The notes under the pieces were generated by a model, which was given only the letters and a program-made list of their open reading frames with translations, did no database searches and had not been told where the DNA came from. Shown here one piece after another: positions 17,972 to 26,304 of a stretch of DNA of 55,559 nucleotides; position 1 is the stretch's first letter, and every line of letters begins with the position of its first letter. The stretch covers positions 1 through 55,559 of the forward strand of contig NZ_BLAY01000053.1 of NCBI RefSeq assembly GCF_020521235.1, read 5' to 3'. This stretch comes from Microseira wollei NIES-4236 (GTDB lineage Bacteria > Cyanobacteriota > Cyanobacteriia > Cyanobacteriales > Aerosakkonemataceae). A program made the translations under genes and the position numbers.

Positions 17972-18473
17972 TTAGGATACCCCGTTAGCGTATGTAAACA
18001 AAGACCTGTTGAGGCTGAAGTCAGAGGTTCTGCCTATGGCAGCTTGCAACTCAGCTTGGACAAGATTATCCAATTCTGCTTGCTGTTCTATAGCGGATTG
18101 CAGGCGGATGAGGTACACCTGAGTTTGTCAAGCGCGCTGCCATTTTTGCTGCCGCTATTGCATTCTTGCGCCAAAAGGCTGTACCTCACTCGCTGGCAAT
18201 CGGCTGTAAAGGAAGCGTCTCACTGCGATCGCGTGCTGCCAAATACTCATCAATTCAGATAACCGCTTTTGCTGTTCGGCACTAAAAAAACGGTCAGATC
18301 GGAAGTTTTGAACGATCAATAACGCACCGAATTCGCTATCTTCTAGTTGAGCAGTCAAAGCGTCTAGCGCTTCACCCGCAGTGCAAGCCAGTCGCTTGCA
18401 CTTTGCCTGCAATTGCGCGATAAAACCTCTTACCACTAGCGTCGGACTCTGGCAAAATAGCTACAGTCGTCAT
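17972..18473 (-). pseudogene. broken hypothetical gene with a frameshift and two in-frame stops
   Basis: An ATG at 18473 begins MTTVAILPESDASGKRFYRA. Near 18375 the frame shifts to TAGEALDALTAQLEDSEFGA, followed by LLIVQNFRSDRFFSAEQQKR and SELMSIWQHA. That frame meets a TAG at 18155-18157 and a TGA further on. Coding-like sequence continues between and after the stops (QTQVYLIRLQSAIEQQAELD, NLVQAELQAAI) to a TAA at 17972-17974. The pieces read as one about 165-residue cytosolic protein. I do not recognise a named family. It lies between the RTX gene and the lipoprotein gene on the same strand. Confidence 0.65.
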
Positions 18474-18518
18474 GTCTTTAGTTCAAAAGCTTTTATTTGT
18501 CAATTATAGTCGGCGTTT

Positions 18519-19688
18519 CTAAGTTCCTACTTGCCGTTCGCTTTTGAGCCGAAACAGCAGAAACTGGGTGACTTGCTGCTCTTGGAAGTTATCATCGCTG
18601 ACCAAAATTAAACTTTGAGAACCATCGGGGAATCGGGGACCAAGTGTCATTCCTTCTAAATTATCTAAAGCAATACCGAGTTCGCTTAAATCGAAAAGTA
18701 ACTTTTTCTTGACTGGTTCAATTGCTCGCAATTCTCCTTTTAAACTGACAACGCGGGAGGTATCGGTTGCTCCTCCTGTGGCGATTTGATAAATTTTGAC
18801 TTGCAAACCCGCTAAACCCAAAAAACTGCGCTCTAAACTGAGGAAATGACCGCCTTGATCTATGGCTAATAATTCAGCTAAACCATGAGCTAAAGCACCT
18901 TCAGGTGTAGGGGAAAGAGGATAAACATGTTCTGACACTAAAAGCGGCGGGCCATCGCCGATATAGTAATGCAACAAGCGGCATTTATTTATTTGCGGTT
19001 TGGGGTTCCCTTGCTCATCTTTTGCAGGCGGATCTAAATCTTGCTTTAAAGCCGATTCGGTGGCGGTAAACAAGCGAATTGGTTCGCCTTTGGCGGGAAC
19101 AGTTCCGGTAGGATTCAGCGTCAGTGCTTCAAACCCTAAATTATCTTGAATTCCCTTTTGTTGTTTGTCGTCAGTGGCGTCGGCTATGTATCTTTCTGGA
19201 ATGGGTAAACTTGATTTTTGTTGTCCGGTTTGCAGGTCGAATTCGCGCAAAAATGGAGGTATTCCGTCTTTGGTGACGCCTTCGCTGGAAATAAAGACGG
19301 TTTGTCCTGGTGTGAGGGCAATTCCTTCCGGGTCGATCGTGGCTTTAGGATAGGTTTGATTGTCTTCTGTTTTGAGGAAGGTGACGTTTTCGATTTCTGC
19401 GTTTTGGATGCCCGTTTCGTTTAAAGCTAGTTTCAGGGTGTAAAATCGCGCTGGGGCTAGTTGAGAGCGGTCATCGGAAAGTACGTAGAAGCGATCGCGC
19501 GCGCGATCGTAGGTGAGTGCCGATAACCCCCCAACGGGTGTATCCTTATACTTCATCTTGGGCAATTGGTACTCGCCCAAATAATCCAAGGATAAATTCA
19601 GAAATATGCGCTGTTCGGCGGTGACTTGCGGCAAGCTACAGCCTGTGAGTATCAATAGAGTAGCTGCAATAGCGAATAGTCGAAACAT
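18519..19688 (-). CDS. phytase-like esterase-domain lipoprotein
   Basis: Predicted lipoprotein: MFRLFAIAATLLILTGCSLP has a hydrophobic signal and an LTGC lipobox with the lipidated Cys at about residue 17. The ATG at 19688 is chosen because it places the signal at the N-terminus; an upstream frame opens at 19739. The mature part (about 370 residues) matches the esterase-like activity of phytase family: GGLSALTYDRARDRFYVLSD, IDPEGIALTPGQTVFISSEG, NLGFEALTLNPTG and LDNLEGMTLGPRFPDGSQSL, a beta-propeller pattern with conserved acidic residues. Substrate unknown; periplasmic hydrolysis of phosphate esters is the family suggestion. Monocistronic. Confidence 0.85.
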   Translation of the reverse strand: MFRLFAIAATLLILTGCSLPQVTAEQRIFLNLSLDYLGEYQLPKMKYKDTPVGGLSALTYDRARDRFYVLSDDRSQLAPARFYTLKLALNETGIQNAEIENVTFLKTEDNQTYPKATIDPEGIALTPGQTVFISSEGVTKDGIPPFLREFDLQTGQQKSSLPIPERYIADATDDKQQKGIQDNLGFEALTLNPTGTVPAKGEPIRLFTATESALKQDLDPPAKDEQGNPKPQINKCRLLHYYIGDGPPLLVSEHVYPLSPTPEGALAHGLAELLAIDQGGHFLSLERSFLGLAGLQVKIYQIATGGATDTSRVVSLKGELRAIEPVKKKLLFDLSELGIALDNLEGMTLGPRFPDGSQSLILVSDDNFQEQQVTQFLLFRLKSERQVGT

Positions 19689-19821
19689 GCGAAAGCAATA
19701 CACCTGTCTTCTCCCACTCTTGACGATCCGATTGACCAATCCGGATTTAGTTTAACAGTCTATTTGGGTTTAGACACGCCAGATACCAGGGAAAAAATGA
19801 GGTTGAAGAGGTTTAAAACCG

Positions 19822-21420
19822 ATGAATGCAGATAAAAATGGATATTTCACTCACTTTAAACCGAAATTTTACACCCGTTCCATCACCCGCCAGGGGTTAA
19901 AATCCCTGGCTAATAGCTTAAGTTCTATCACCCTCCAGGGATTAAAATCCCTGGCTAATAGCTTAAGTTCCATCACCCTCCAGGGATTAAAATCCCTGGC
20001 TAATAGCTTAAGTTCCATCACCCGCCAGGGGTTAAAATCCCTGGCTAATAGCTTAAGTTCCATCACCCGCCAGGGGTTAAAATCCCTGGCTAATAGCTTA
20101 AGTTCCATCACCCGCCAGGGATTAAAATCCCTGGCTAATAGCTTAAGTCCTCTAAAGAGGACTGAATTCACGTACTTAATTGGCGATCGGGTGGTGAATT
20201 CGACCCAAAATACGGCAAAATTTCTGTGTCTGGCAATCGCCTTTTGTCTTTATTTCAGTTTGTCTTCGATCGCTGCGACAAATTCCAACCAAAATCCTAA
20301 TCCGAATCAGTTTCCCCCCAATCCCTTAGAAATTAGAACCCCCGATCCCCTATTACCTCGAACTGACAGAAGACGCCGCCTAACTGATGCCGAACGCGCT
20401 GCACTTTCTGTGGCATTAGAGCAACTAAATACCGAAGCGGCGACTAAATTGCAAGCTGGGGACAGGGTGGGAGCGTTTGAAATATGGTATCGCGAATTGC
20501 GGCTGCGGCGATATATCGGGCCGTTGTCCGAGGTGCAGGCGTTGGGGAGAGTCGGCGCGATCGCTTGGCAGCAAAACAGCCGACCAGATGTACAAATTAT
20601 TACCAAGCGCTTGCAAACTATTCAACAAGAGGTGCAAAAGCAACCGCCTGTAGAGTTGGAGTTGTGGCGATCGCTCGCTACTGCCTACCAGCAAGTCAAT
20701 GCGCCCCAATTAGCCGTCGGCGTTTACGAACAAATTCTCGCCGTAGCGCGCTCGCAACAAGATGCTACGACTGTTGAGGCGACGCTGCTCACCCTTGCCG
20801 AAATGAATATGAGTTATTTCGAATACATTAAAGCTGCGGATAATTATCGGGAATTACTGAGATTGGCTCAGGAAAGGAGCGATCGCGTCAAACAAATCGC
20901 CTATTTAAAACAGTTGGCGTATATTTACGACCAAGGCAAACAATATCAAATGGCAATCAAAACAAAGCAGCAATTAATCGAGCTTTCCCTCAACGAGCAA
21001 GACTTGATTCAAGTTGGAGAACTTCACCTATCAATTGGTTCCAATTATGAAGCGCTTGGTTTACTAGAACAAGCCGCACAAAGCTATCAAGAAGCTTATA
21101 TTTTTGCCTATAAACGCGAAATGTTTAATCGCGCGGCAGCAGCGTTGCAAAAAATGGCTAATCTATTCCAATCTAATAACCAAACCCAGCAAGCATTGTC
21201 AGTTTATCAAATTCTTGTCTCAGTCAATGCACTGGCTAAAGATGCTTACGGACTGATGAACGCTTACGACCAAATGGGCAAACTTTATCTAAGTTTAAAC
21301 GACTTGACCCAAGCCCTCAACGCTTTTCAACAAGGATTGGAAATAGCAAGACAATTGCAATATCGGGAAGCCTACTTTTCCCAACAAATCGAGCAAGTAA
21401 CTCAGCAGACTACCCAGTAA
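19822..21420 (+). CDS. exported TPR protein with repeat-encoded N-terminal extension
   Basis: From about residue 175 to the end, helix-turn-helix units of TPR type repeat (SLATAYQQVNAPQLAVGVYE; IKAADNYRELLRLAQE; LGLLEQAAQSYQEAYIFA; LNDLTQALNAFQQGLEIA). Just before them is a typical signal peptide, KFLCLAIAFCLYFSLSSIAA. The 120 residues ahead of that consist mainly of six copies of a 15-residue unit, QGLKSLANSLSSIT, encoded by a 45-bp palindromic DNA repeat. A signal peptide this deep suggests that the native start is a GTG at 20191 or 20194. The frame stays open to the ATG at 19822, which has an AGAGG element about ten bases upstream, so both starts are possible. The protein is probably periplasmic with a scaffold or assembly role; the partner is unknown. 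Confidence 0.82.
   Translation: MNADKNGYFTHFKPKFYTRSITRQGLKSLANSLSSITLQGLKSLANSLSSITLQGLKSLANSLSSITRQGLKSLANSLSSITRQGLKSLANSLSSITRQGLKSLANSLSPLKRTEFTYLIGDRVVNSTQNTAKFLCLAIAFCLYFSLSSIAATNSNQNPNPNQFPPNPLEIRTPDPLLPRTDRRRRLTDAERAALSVALEQLNTEAATKLQAGDRVGAFEIWYRELRLRRYIGPLSEVQALGRVGAIAWQQNSRPDVQIITKRLQTIQQEVQKQPPVELELWRSLATAYQQVNAPQLAVGVYEQILAVARSQQDATTVEATLLTLAEMNMSYFEYIKAADNYRELLRLAQERSDRVKQIAYLKQLAYIYDQGKQYQMAIKTKQQLIELSLNEQDLIQVGELHLSIGSNYEALGLLEQAAQSYQEAYIFAYKREMFNRAAAALQKMANLFQSNNQTQQALSVYQILVSVNALAKDAYGLMNAYDQMGKLYLSLNDLTQALNAFQQGLEIARQLQYREAYFSQQIEQVTQQTTQ
19879..20164. repeat. six 45-bp palindromic units plus AGTCCTCT hairpin, in frame
   Basis: Six contiguous 45-bp units start at 19879, 19924, 19969, 20014, 20059 and 20104. 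Each contains CCAGGGATTAAAATCCCTGG or its CAGGGGTTAAAATCCC variant, and GGCTAATAGCTTAAG. They are followed by the perfect hairpin AGTCCTCT-AA-AGAGGACT at 20147-20164. Since 45 is divisible by three, unit number can change without breaking the frame. Confidence 0.93.
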
Positions 21421-21584
21421 ATATCGATAAAATTACACCGGCATTTGTCAAGAGTAAAAATCGGGAAAATAGCTAAAAGTAGCTGTTATAAAAATCCCCA
21501 GGGATTTCCTGATAATTACTCAGGTGTTTGTTATAAAGATGGGAGAGACTAAGGATGTTTACTGTAAAGGTGTAAAACATCCCA

Positions 21585-22022
21585 ATGAATCGCGGTTTAT
21601 CATTATTTGCCGGGTTATTTTTAGCAATTGTACCTAAGGTTCAAGCTGCTGAATTGCCAACAGTTTATCAACCAGAAAAATCTGGTGTGAAGTCAGATAT
21701 TTTGATGGCACAAACAGCGCGTGTCCGTCGCGTTCAATTTGCGCGAGGTTCTAACTCGGCGACTATCCGAGATAGCGTCATCCGAGGTGAAAGAAATGTT
21801 TACATATTGGGCGCTCGTGCGCGTCAGACAATGAGAGTTAATATCTCCTCTTCCCAAGCGCAAGGGGGGGCGTTGTTTGATGTCGTTTCACCGGATGGAG
21901 TGGTCTTGGAAACTGGCGCCACAACTTTTGAGCAAGAATTACCCGCTTCAGGAAACTATCGCATTGTTGTTGGCGGATCGCGAGGTAATGCCAGTTTCTC
22001 CCTCAACGTAAGTATTAAGTAA
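21585..22022 (+). CDS. small exported protein with PPC-like beta domain
   Basis: A 145-residue protein with a signal peptide (MNRGLSLFAGLFLAIVPKVQ, cleavage near VQA-AE). A compact beta-rich region follows: RVQFARGSNSATIRDSVIRG, RNVYILGARARQTMRVNISS, GALFDVVSPDG, SGNYRIVVGGSRGNASFSLN. The arrangement resembles bacterial pre-peptidase C-terminal (PPC) domains, known from secreted cyanobacterial proteins; the assignment is by pattern only. The stop codon TAA at 22020-22022 overlaps the left end of a 152-bp MITE, so the element may have trimmed or altered the C-terminus. The gene follows the TPR gene by 164 bp on the same strand. Confidence 0.75.
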   Translation: MNRGLSLFAGLFLAIVPKVQAAELPTVYQPEKSGVKSDILMAQTARVRRVQFARGSNSATIRDSVIRGERNVYILGARARQTMRVNISSSQAQGGALFDVVSPDGVVLETGATTFEQELPASGNYRIVVGGSRGNASFSLNVSIK

Positions 22023-22172
22023 CTCAAGTTGCTAGTTATCTCAAGTTGCTAGTTATCTCTCTGGGAGCGGCTAATGGCTAATGGCTAATGGCTAGATTGG
22101 TAAAAATCCTAGATTAGCAATTAGCAAGCTTGCAAGCTTGCAACGCGCTTGTTTATAACTAGCAACTTGCGT
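22021..22172. mobile_element. 152-bp MITE, copy 1 (TIR AACTCAAGTTGCTAGTTAT)
   Basis: Left end AACTCAAGTTGCTAGTTAT is directly repeated once as a partial unit (CTCAAGTTGCTAGTTAT). The right end ATAACTAGCAACTTGCGT is the inverted counterpart with one mismatch. The interior holds GGCTAAT heptamers and ATTAGCAA. Flanks are AAGT and TAGT, not a perfect duplication. Copy 2 at 31826-31977 has the same ends and exactly the same length. Confidence 0.82.
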
Positions 22173-22254
22173 TAGTTATTCAAATTGGGAATTGGGAATT
22201 GGGAATTGGTAATTGGATTCATTGCCTCTCCCCATTACCCTTCCACGGCAGATC

Positions 22255-22540
22255 CTAGCAGTCAGAAACCCGGTTTCTTCGTAGATTTCTCGCTGTCAAA
22301 CCCACTATTTTTCAGAGAAACCGGGTTTCTGTTGCCGAGAGAAACCCGGTTTCTTTAACAATATCTTCGCCAAAATACGACACCCTTAAGGGTGTCGCTA
22401 TACAAACAAAGCCCGCAAGACAAGGGCTGAAATTCTTACAGCCCTTGTCTTGCGGGCTTTGTTTGTATAGCCCCAGGCTTTAGCCTGGGGGCGTTTCAGA
22501 ACATTGGCGAAGGTATTATTTAAGAAACCGGGTTTCTTTT
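22255..22540. repeat. nested inverted repeats with a 33-bp perfect stem
   Basis: The core is a perfect 33-bp inverted repeat, 22397-22429 against 22439-22471, with a 9-base loop. It starts GCTATACAAACAAAGCCCGC. It is flanked by the palindromes CGACACCCTTAAGGGTGTCG (22378-22397) and CCCCAGGCTTTAGCCTGGGG (22471-22490). Outside them come imperfect arms AACAATATCTTCGCCA / TGGCGAAGGTATTATT, and beyond those GAAACCCGGTTTCTT / AAGAAACCGGGTTTC. The whole from about 22338 to 22540 is close to a nested palindrome. There are two more AGAAACCCGGTTTCT boxes at 22270-22340. Confidence 0.92.
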
Positions 22541-22700
22541 GACACCCATTTTGTGTTTAACCCGTGCCTACTTTCTTGTTTCTGGAGTGAGAATTGAGGC
22601 CGGGTCGGCTTTCCTACCAAAGGGTGAGGCGGTTTTTTGAGGAAATTAATAAACTTAAGGATATAAAGAGCCTGCCGCTGTTTAAAAAAAGAGCTTTAAT

Positions 22701-22955
22701 ATGAAGCGTTCCAATTTAGCTAAAATTGCTGGAGCTGGCATTCTTTCCTTAAGTTTAACGTTGCTTCCCTCAACGCTACCAGCTTCTGCTCAAACGACTC
22801 CTAACAACGTAGAAAGCGAACAAACTTCAATTCCAGCAGCAACTAAACCTGTCCGACGAGAAGTTTGGATTGATAGTATTAATGCAAATTGGTTAGGCGC
22901 AATTGGTATTATTTGTTTAGCCCTGCTGTCGCGGGAGTACAGCAAACCCCGCTAA
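22701..22955 (+). CDS. small exported/membrane protein resembling WGxxGxxG proteins
   Basis: An 84-residue protein: signal peptide MKRSNLAKIAGAGILSLSLT...PASAQ, a short Ser/Thr/Pro-rich linker, and a C-terminal hydrophobic helix NWLGAIGIICLALLSRE followed by basic residues. This layout (signal, linker, C-terminal NW-x-G-x-x-G helix, Arg/Lys) is that of small cyanobacterial WGxxGxxG-type proteins. The exact WG pair is absent, as the sequence reads NWLGAIG. Topology suggests periplasmic exposure with a C-terminal anchor. Function unknown. Confidence 0.7.
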   Translation: MKRSNLAKIAGAGILSLSLTLLPSTLPASAQTTPNNVESEQTSIPAATKPVRREVWIDSINANWLGAIGIICLALLSREYSKPR

Positions 22956-23076
22956 TTGCTAATAGCTAATGGCTAATCGCTAATGGTGAAGCTGTTTAAC
23001 TACAATTTGGCGCCCAGCTTTTTAATATTAGCAATTAGCAATTAGCAATTAGCAATTAGCAATTAGCAATTAGCCA

Positions 23077-24399
23077 TCAAGGCCAAATATTTCTCCAAAA
23101 AGGAAGGTTCTGGGGTTGTACGGCAGTGGCAGGCATTTTCTTGCGAATTTCTTGGATATTCCATCCGGTTAGTTGCGCCAGAGTTTGAGCTTCTCGTTCA
23201 AATCGTTCAGCCAAAACCCGTTGATATCTTTGGCCCTCTTCGCATTGAATCTCGCCGCTAAAAGGATGGCGCAGAATATACCGACCTTGGAAAAATTGAC
23301 GATTTGCTGTTTCTTGGAACATCAAATCTTCGGGAAATTTATCGCGGGTATAGCGGACGTGGAGACGGGTAATAAAGACATTTGTGCCGCCTCCGGGAGT
23401 TAGCCAAAATACACCCGCTTGGCGCAATTCTTCGGGATTCAAAGGTTGGGCAGAACAAGGATCGCATCCTGCCATGTCCCAGGCATATTCGATAAATGCA
23501 ATATTTTTTCCTTCGCGAGTATAAGCAGTTTGGAACATGGCTTTATAGAAATCGCCAAACTCATTTTTGACGAACGGGGGAATCTCCGTGTTGGAAGGAA
23601 TTTTTACGGTGCGGTAGTTGGTAATTTCTGTTTGACCTTTCGGCGATAAGAGGTAAACAATCAAATCTTGCTCGGTTGTGGCATTGATGGTTCCTAACCG
23701 AATTGGTAACATGAATCTGGCAGATTCATAAGCCATTTGCAGGGGTCGCAAAAATTTATATCCTGATTTGGCAAATTCCGATAGATTGACTTTGGCAACG
23801 AAGAATTTCATGTTTTGCCGAATGTAGGGTTGCAGCAGTTGACTACCCTCCTGCGGTATGCGGTAACCGTTTCTTTTGAGCCAGGTTTCTAGACCGTTAG
23901 ATTCCCTAGCACTTAAGATTAAAATGTCATATTCTCCTACAGTAAAGCGGGCTTCTACTGTCACTCCTAAAGCACTTTCATCCCTTCTTCTCACGGCTGG
24001 ACTTGCTGGCATTGGTGGCCCGCCTCTGGTGCCAAAACCACCGCTGAAGTCGCCATCGCCGCAAGGGTCTGGGTCGAAATATTCTACCAGTCGGGGGGCG
24101 CTAAAAGCATCGAGCCGTTCGATAATTTTTGGGTCACCAACGCGCACTTGTTCTGGCTGAAGTACAACTGGAACTGGGACGACAATGGCAAAGTCTTTGA
24201 TATTGCCTTGGTAGTCGTTTGCCATTGTTAAAATTGTGCGATCGCCATTGCGTGCAATAATTACTTCAGATGCTTTGTTATATAGCTTCGTATCTGCTTT
24301 TGCCACATAAAATCCACAAAATCCTAAAGCTGTAGGCGCCAAGCAAATCGCAGCTAAAAATGCAATTAAAAGCGTTACCATTGGGCGAATTATTTTCAT
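23077..24399 (-). CDS. DUF2330 exported protein
   Basis: Signal peptide MKIIRPMVTLLIAFLAAICL...ALGFCGFYVAKAD is followed by the DUF2330 domain: SEVIIARNGDRTILTMANDY, GNIKDFAIVVPVPVVLQPEQ, VEARFTVGEYDILILSARES, LETWLKRNGYRIP, FVAKVNLSEF, LRPLQMAYESARFMLPIRLG. The domain's role is unknown; it is found in exported proteins. The ATG at 24399 has AAGGAGA five to six bases upstream and is preferred over 24432. A CGFY motif and a DPDPCGDGDFSGG loop carry cysteines. It lies 42 bp after the NqrB/RnfD-like gene on the same strand, so the two are probably co-transcribed. ATTAGC repeats begin directly after its stop codon. Confidence 0.88.
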   Translation of the reverse strand: MKIIRPMVTLLIAFLAAICLAPTALGFCGFYVAKADTKLYNKASEVIIARNGDRTILTMANDYQGNIKDFAIVVPVPVVLQPEQVRVGDPKIIERLDAFSAPRLVEYFDPDPCGDGDFSGGFGTRGGPPMPASPAVRRRDESALGVTVEARFTVGEYDILILSARESNGLETWLKRNGYRIPQEGSQLLQPYIRQNMKFFVAKVNLSEFAKSGYKFLRPLQMAYESARFMLPIRLGTINATTEQDLIVYLLSPKGQTEITNYRTVKIPSNTEIPPFVKNEFGDFYKAMFQTAYTREGKNIAFIEYAWDMAGCDPCSAQPLNPEELRQAGVFWLTPGGGTNVFITRLHVRYTRDKFPEDLMFQETANRQFFQGRYILRHPFSGEIQCEEGQRYQRVLAERFEREAQTLAQLTGWNIQEIRKKMPATAVQPQNLPFWRNIWP

Positions 24400-24441
24400 A
24401 GTAATCTCCTTTTTTGCTTTGATGTCAAACAAAGGGCTGGT

Positions 24442-25335
24442 TTAGATCAACTGTCGATGATTGCATGGATGGCAGGTTTTACCCGCCCCTACACAACTAC
24501 CCCCTGACCAAGAAAATCTAGGGGCTGACCAGATCTTATCCAAAATTAAGGTCAAGGGCGAAAGCGCAAATAATGCCCAGAAAACTGCTGTGGGAATAAA
24601 AAATTGATTCCGCAGAATAAAAGTTAAGAGGGCAATACTAATAGCCCAAATTAATCGACCCGACCGGGCATTGGGAATCGACCGGGGGTCTGTAATCATA
24701 AATAAGGCAAAAAGCAACAAAGAACCGCTCATCAATCGATGGAAAAAAACATCCCAAGTCCAGCCTAGCCAAAGATTGCGAATCGCTTCTAAGAAAGCGT
24801 AACTGCCTAAAAAAGCGGCGGTTGTATCCCAACGTCCTACTCGTTTCAAAACCATTCCACCAGCGCCTAAAAATATCAGCGCGTACCACCAATCATCGCC
24901 CCACTGTCCCGGCGAAACCCAAGCATCTTTGGTCAGGACAAGCGCAGAAATAATCCCAAAGTTAGCGGGATTAAAAAAATGCTTGCGCTCAAATTGAAAA
25001 ATAAATTTACTCAAAATTGCTAGCATTCCTGCTAAAATTATAGTGCTGGAATGCTCGGATCTTAAAAGTAAACTCAGACCTAAAGCCGTAATTAACGCAC
25101 TAGGAAATGAAGGCTGAATCGGGGCGAGTTTTTCTGCGGGATTTTCTTGTTTAATAGATTGATATGGCTGCCAGCGAGGCCAGAGGGAAGAGAGAATCCA
25201 CTGCGCCGTACAGCAGGTGGCGATCGCAACTAAAATGAAGTCAAGCCGCAAAGTCCAGTCCCTGGTAGCCACACCTAAGACTAGGAAAAGGGATAAAAAC
25301 AGAATTTGATAGTCTCGGACATCTTTGAAAAACAT
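24442..25335 (-). CDS. NqrB/RnfD-family integral membrane protein
   Basis: Polytopic protein of the NQR2/RnfD family, the membrane subunits of Na+-NADH:quinone reductase and Rnf complexes. The ATG at 25335 (MFFKDVRDYQILFLSLFLVL) starts at the first helix; an upstream open stretch to 25464 looks non-coding. About eight to nine hydrophobic helices follow, with the family segment KHFFNPANFGIISALVL, GQWGDDWWYALIFLGAGG, and the C-terminal MITDPRSIPNARSGRLIWA. Other Rnf/Nqr subunits are absent here, so it is a stand-alone member as in other cyanobacteria, paired with a DUF2330 protein. Whether it carries flavin or moves ions is unknown. Confidence 0.85.
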   Translation of the reverse strand: MFFKDVRDYQILFLSLFLVLGVATRDWTLRLDFILVAIATCCTAQWILSSLWPRWQPYQSIKQENPAEKLAPIQPSFPSALITALGLSLLLRSEHSSTIILAGMLAILSKFIFQFERKHFFNPANFGIISALVLTKDAWVSPGQWGDDWWYALIFLGAGGMVLKRVGRWDTTAAFLGSYAFLEAIRNLWLGWTWDVFFHRLMSGSLLLFALFMITDPRSIPNARSGRLIWAISIALLTFILRNQFFIPTAVFWALFALSPLTLILDKIWSAPRFSWSGGSCVGAGKTCHPCNHRQLI

Positions 25336-25510
25336 AACCTGCGCCAAGATAAGGATTCCAGATTCCAAATGTAGATAGGTGAAACACAAAAAAGTGCCTT
25401 GATTATGGAAATTGTTACAGAATTTGGTTAAAGTCTGCCGATGGTGTGAAGCGGCGGGCTGCAATCGCGATACCTTAAATATGTAGTCCGCAACACATCT
25501 TTTGGGAGCT

Positions 25511-25882
25511 ATGGAGCCAGACTCACTGCCTACGGAGGTAATACTGACGCACCCGCGTCAGTCGCTGGGAAGCGTCCAGCTAGACTGGACACCCCAACCC
25601 GGTAACTATCTCAACCTGGAAGGTCAAACCTACGCGGTTTTAGAACGCCGTCACCGCTATCAACTCAAGTCAGGGCGCTATCGGTTGGACAAAATTGCCT
25701 TATACGTGCAGTCTGCACCCCGCCCTACAGAAACAAGTTTTGTGGGCGGACGCTGGGTACTGGGAGATGCCAACTGTCGTTTCAATGCAGGTTCTGAACT
25801 GATTCGCTGTGCCGTTAACCCAGAGGGGCCATGCGTCAACTGTCGCTTCTACGAGAGTGCCTCGCGCGACAGTGCCAACTAA
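25511..25882 (+). CDS. DUF6464-type cyanobacterial conserved protein
   Basis: A 123-residue soluble protein, MEPDSLPTEVILTHPRQSLG onward, with RYQLKSGRYRLDKIALYVQS and GRWVLGDANCRFNAGSELIR. The C-terminus CAVNPEGPCVNCRFYE carries a C-x8-C-x2-C cluster that could bind metal. The layout matches cyanobacterial DUF6464 proteins, whose function is unknown. The ATG at 25511 is chosen; a TTG three codons earlier is possible. Divergent from the NqrB/RnfD-like gene across about 175 bp. Confidence 0.8.
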   Translation: MEPDSLPTEVILTHPRQSLGSVQLDWTPQPGNYLNLEGQTYAVLERRHRYQLKSGRYRLDKIALYVQSAPRPTETSFVGGRWVLGDANCRFNAGSELIRCAVNPEGPCVNCRFYESASRDSAN

Positions 25883-26304
25883 GTTGCGCCAGAGTTACGC
25901 CAAAATTTTTCCCACCACGACTGGGCGTAGGTAAGCGGATGTGGGGCTTCCCTGCCGCCTGCACCCCCAGTCCCACACCGATGTAGCCAGATCTCCTTAG
26001 CACGTCACGTTAAAGTCGATTGTCTTTAAATTTACTAATTCTTAAAAATTACAGCAATTTTACTTTAAGTTAAATAATCCTTGATCTGCTCAAATCTGTA
26101 GAGGTAGCTTGACATCAGTAATTCGACGGATATTGTCTGCGGATTTATCCCTCCTTAATATATCTAAAGATAATTTTTCTGTAAAAACACTGAGAAACCG
26201 GTGGCATACTGGGAGAACTTATGCCAACATGGCTGTGATGCAGAAGGGCATTCGTTTTTAATATCCCTATTTCTAGTACTTTTATTCGCCAATAATTTAG
26301 ATCC
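25883..26304. other. AT-rich spacer without a recognisable gene
   Basis: The 420 bp between the DUF6464 gene and the glycosyltransferase show no repeat family seen elsewhere in the window and no convincing reading frame. The promoter of the downstream gene is presumably here; I cannot pinpoint it. Confidence 0.6.
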
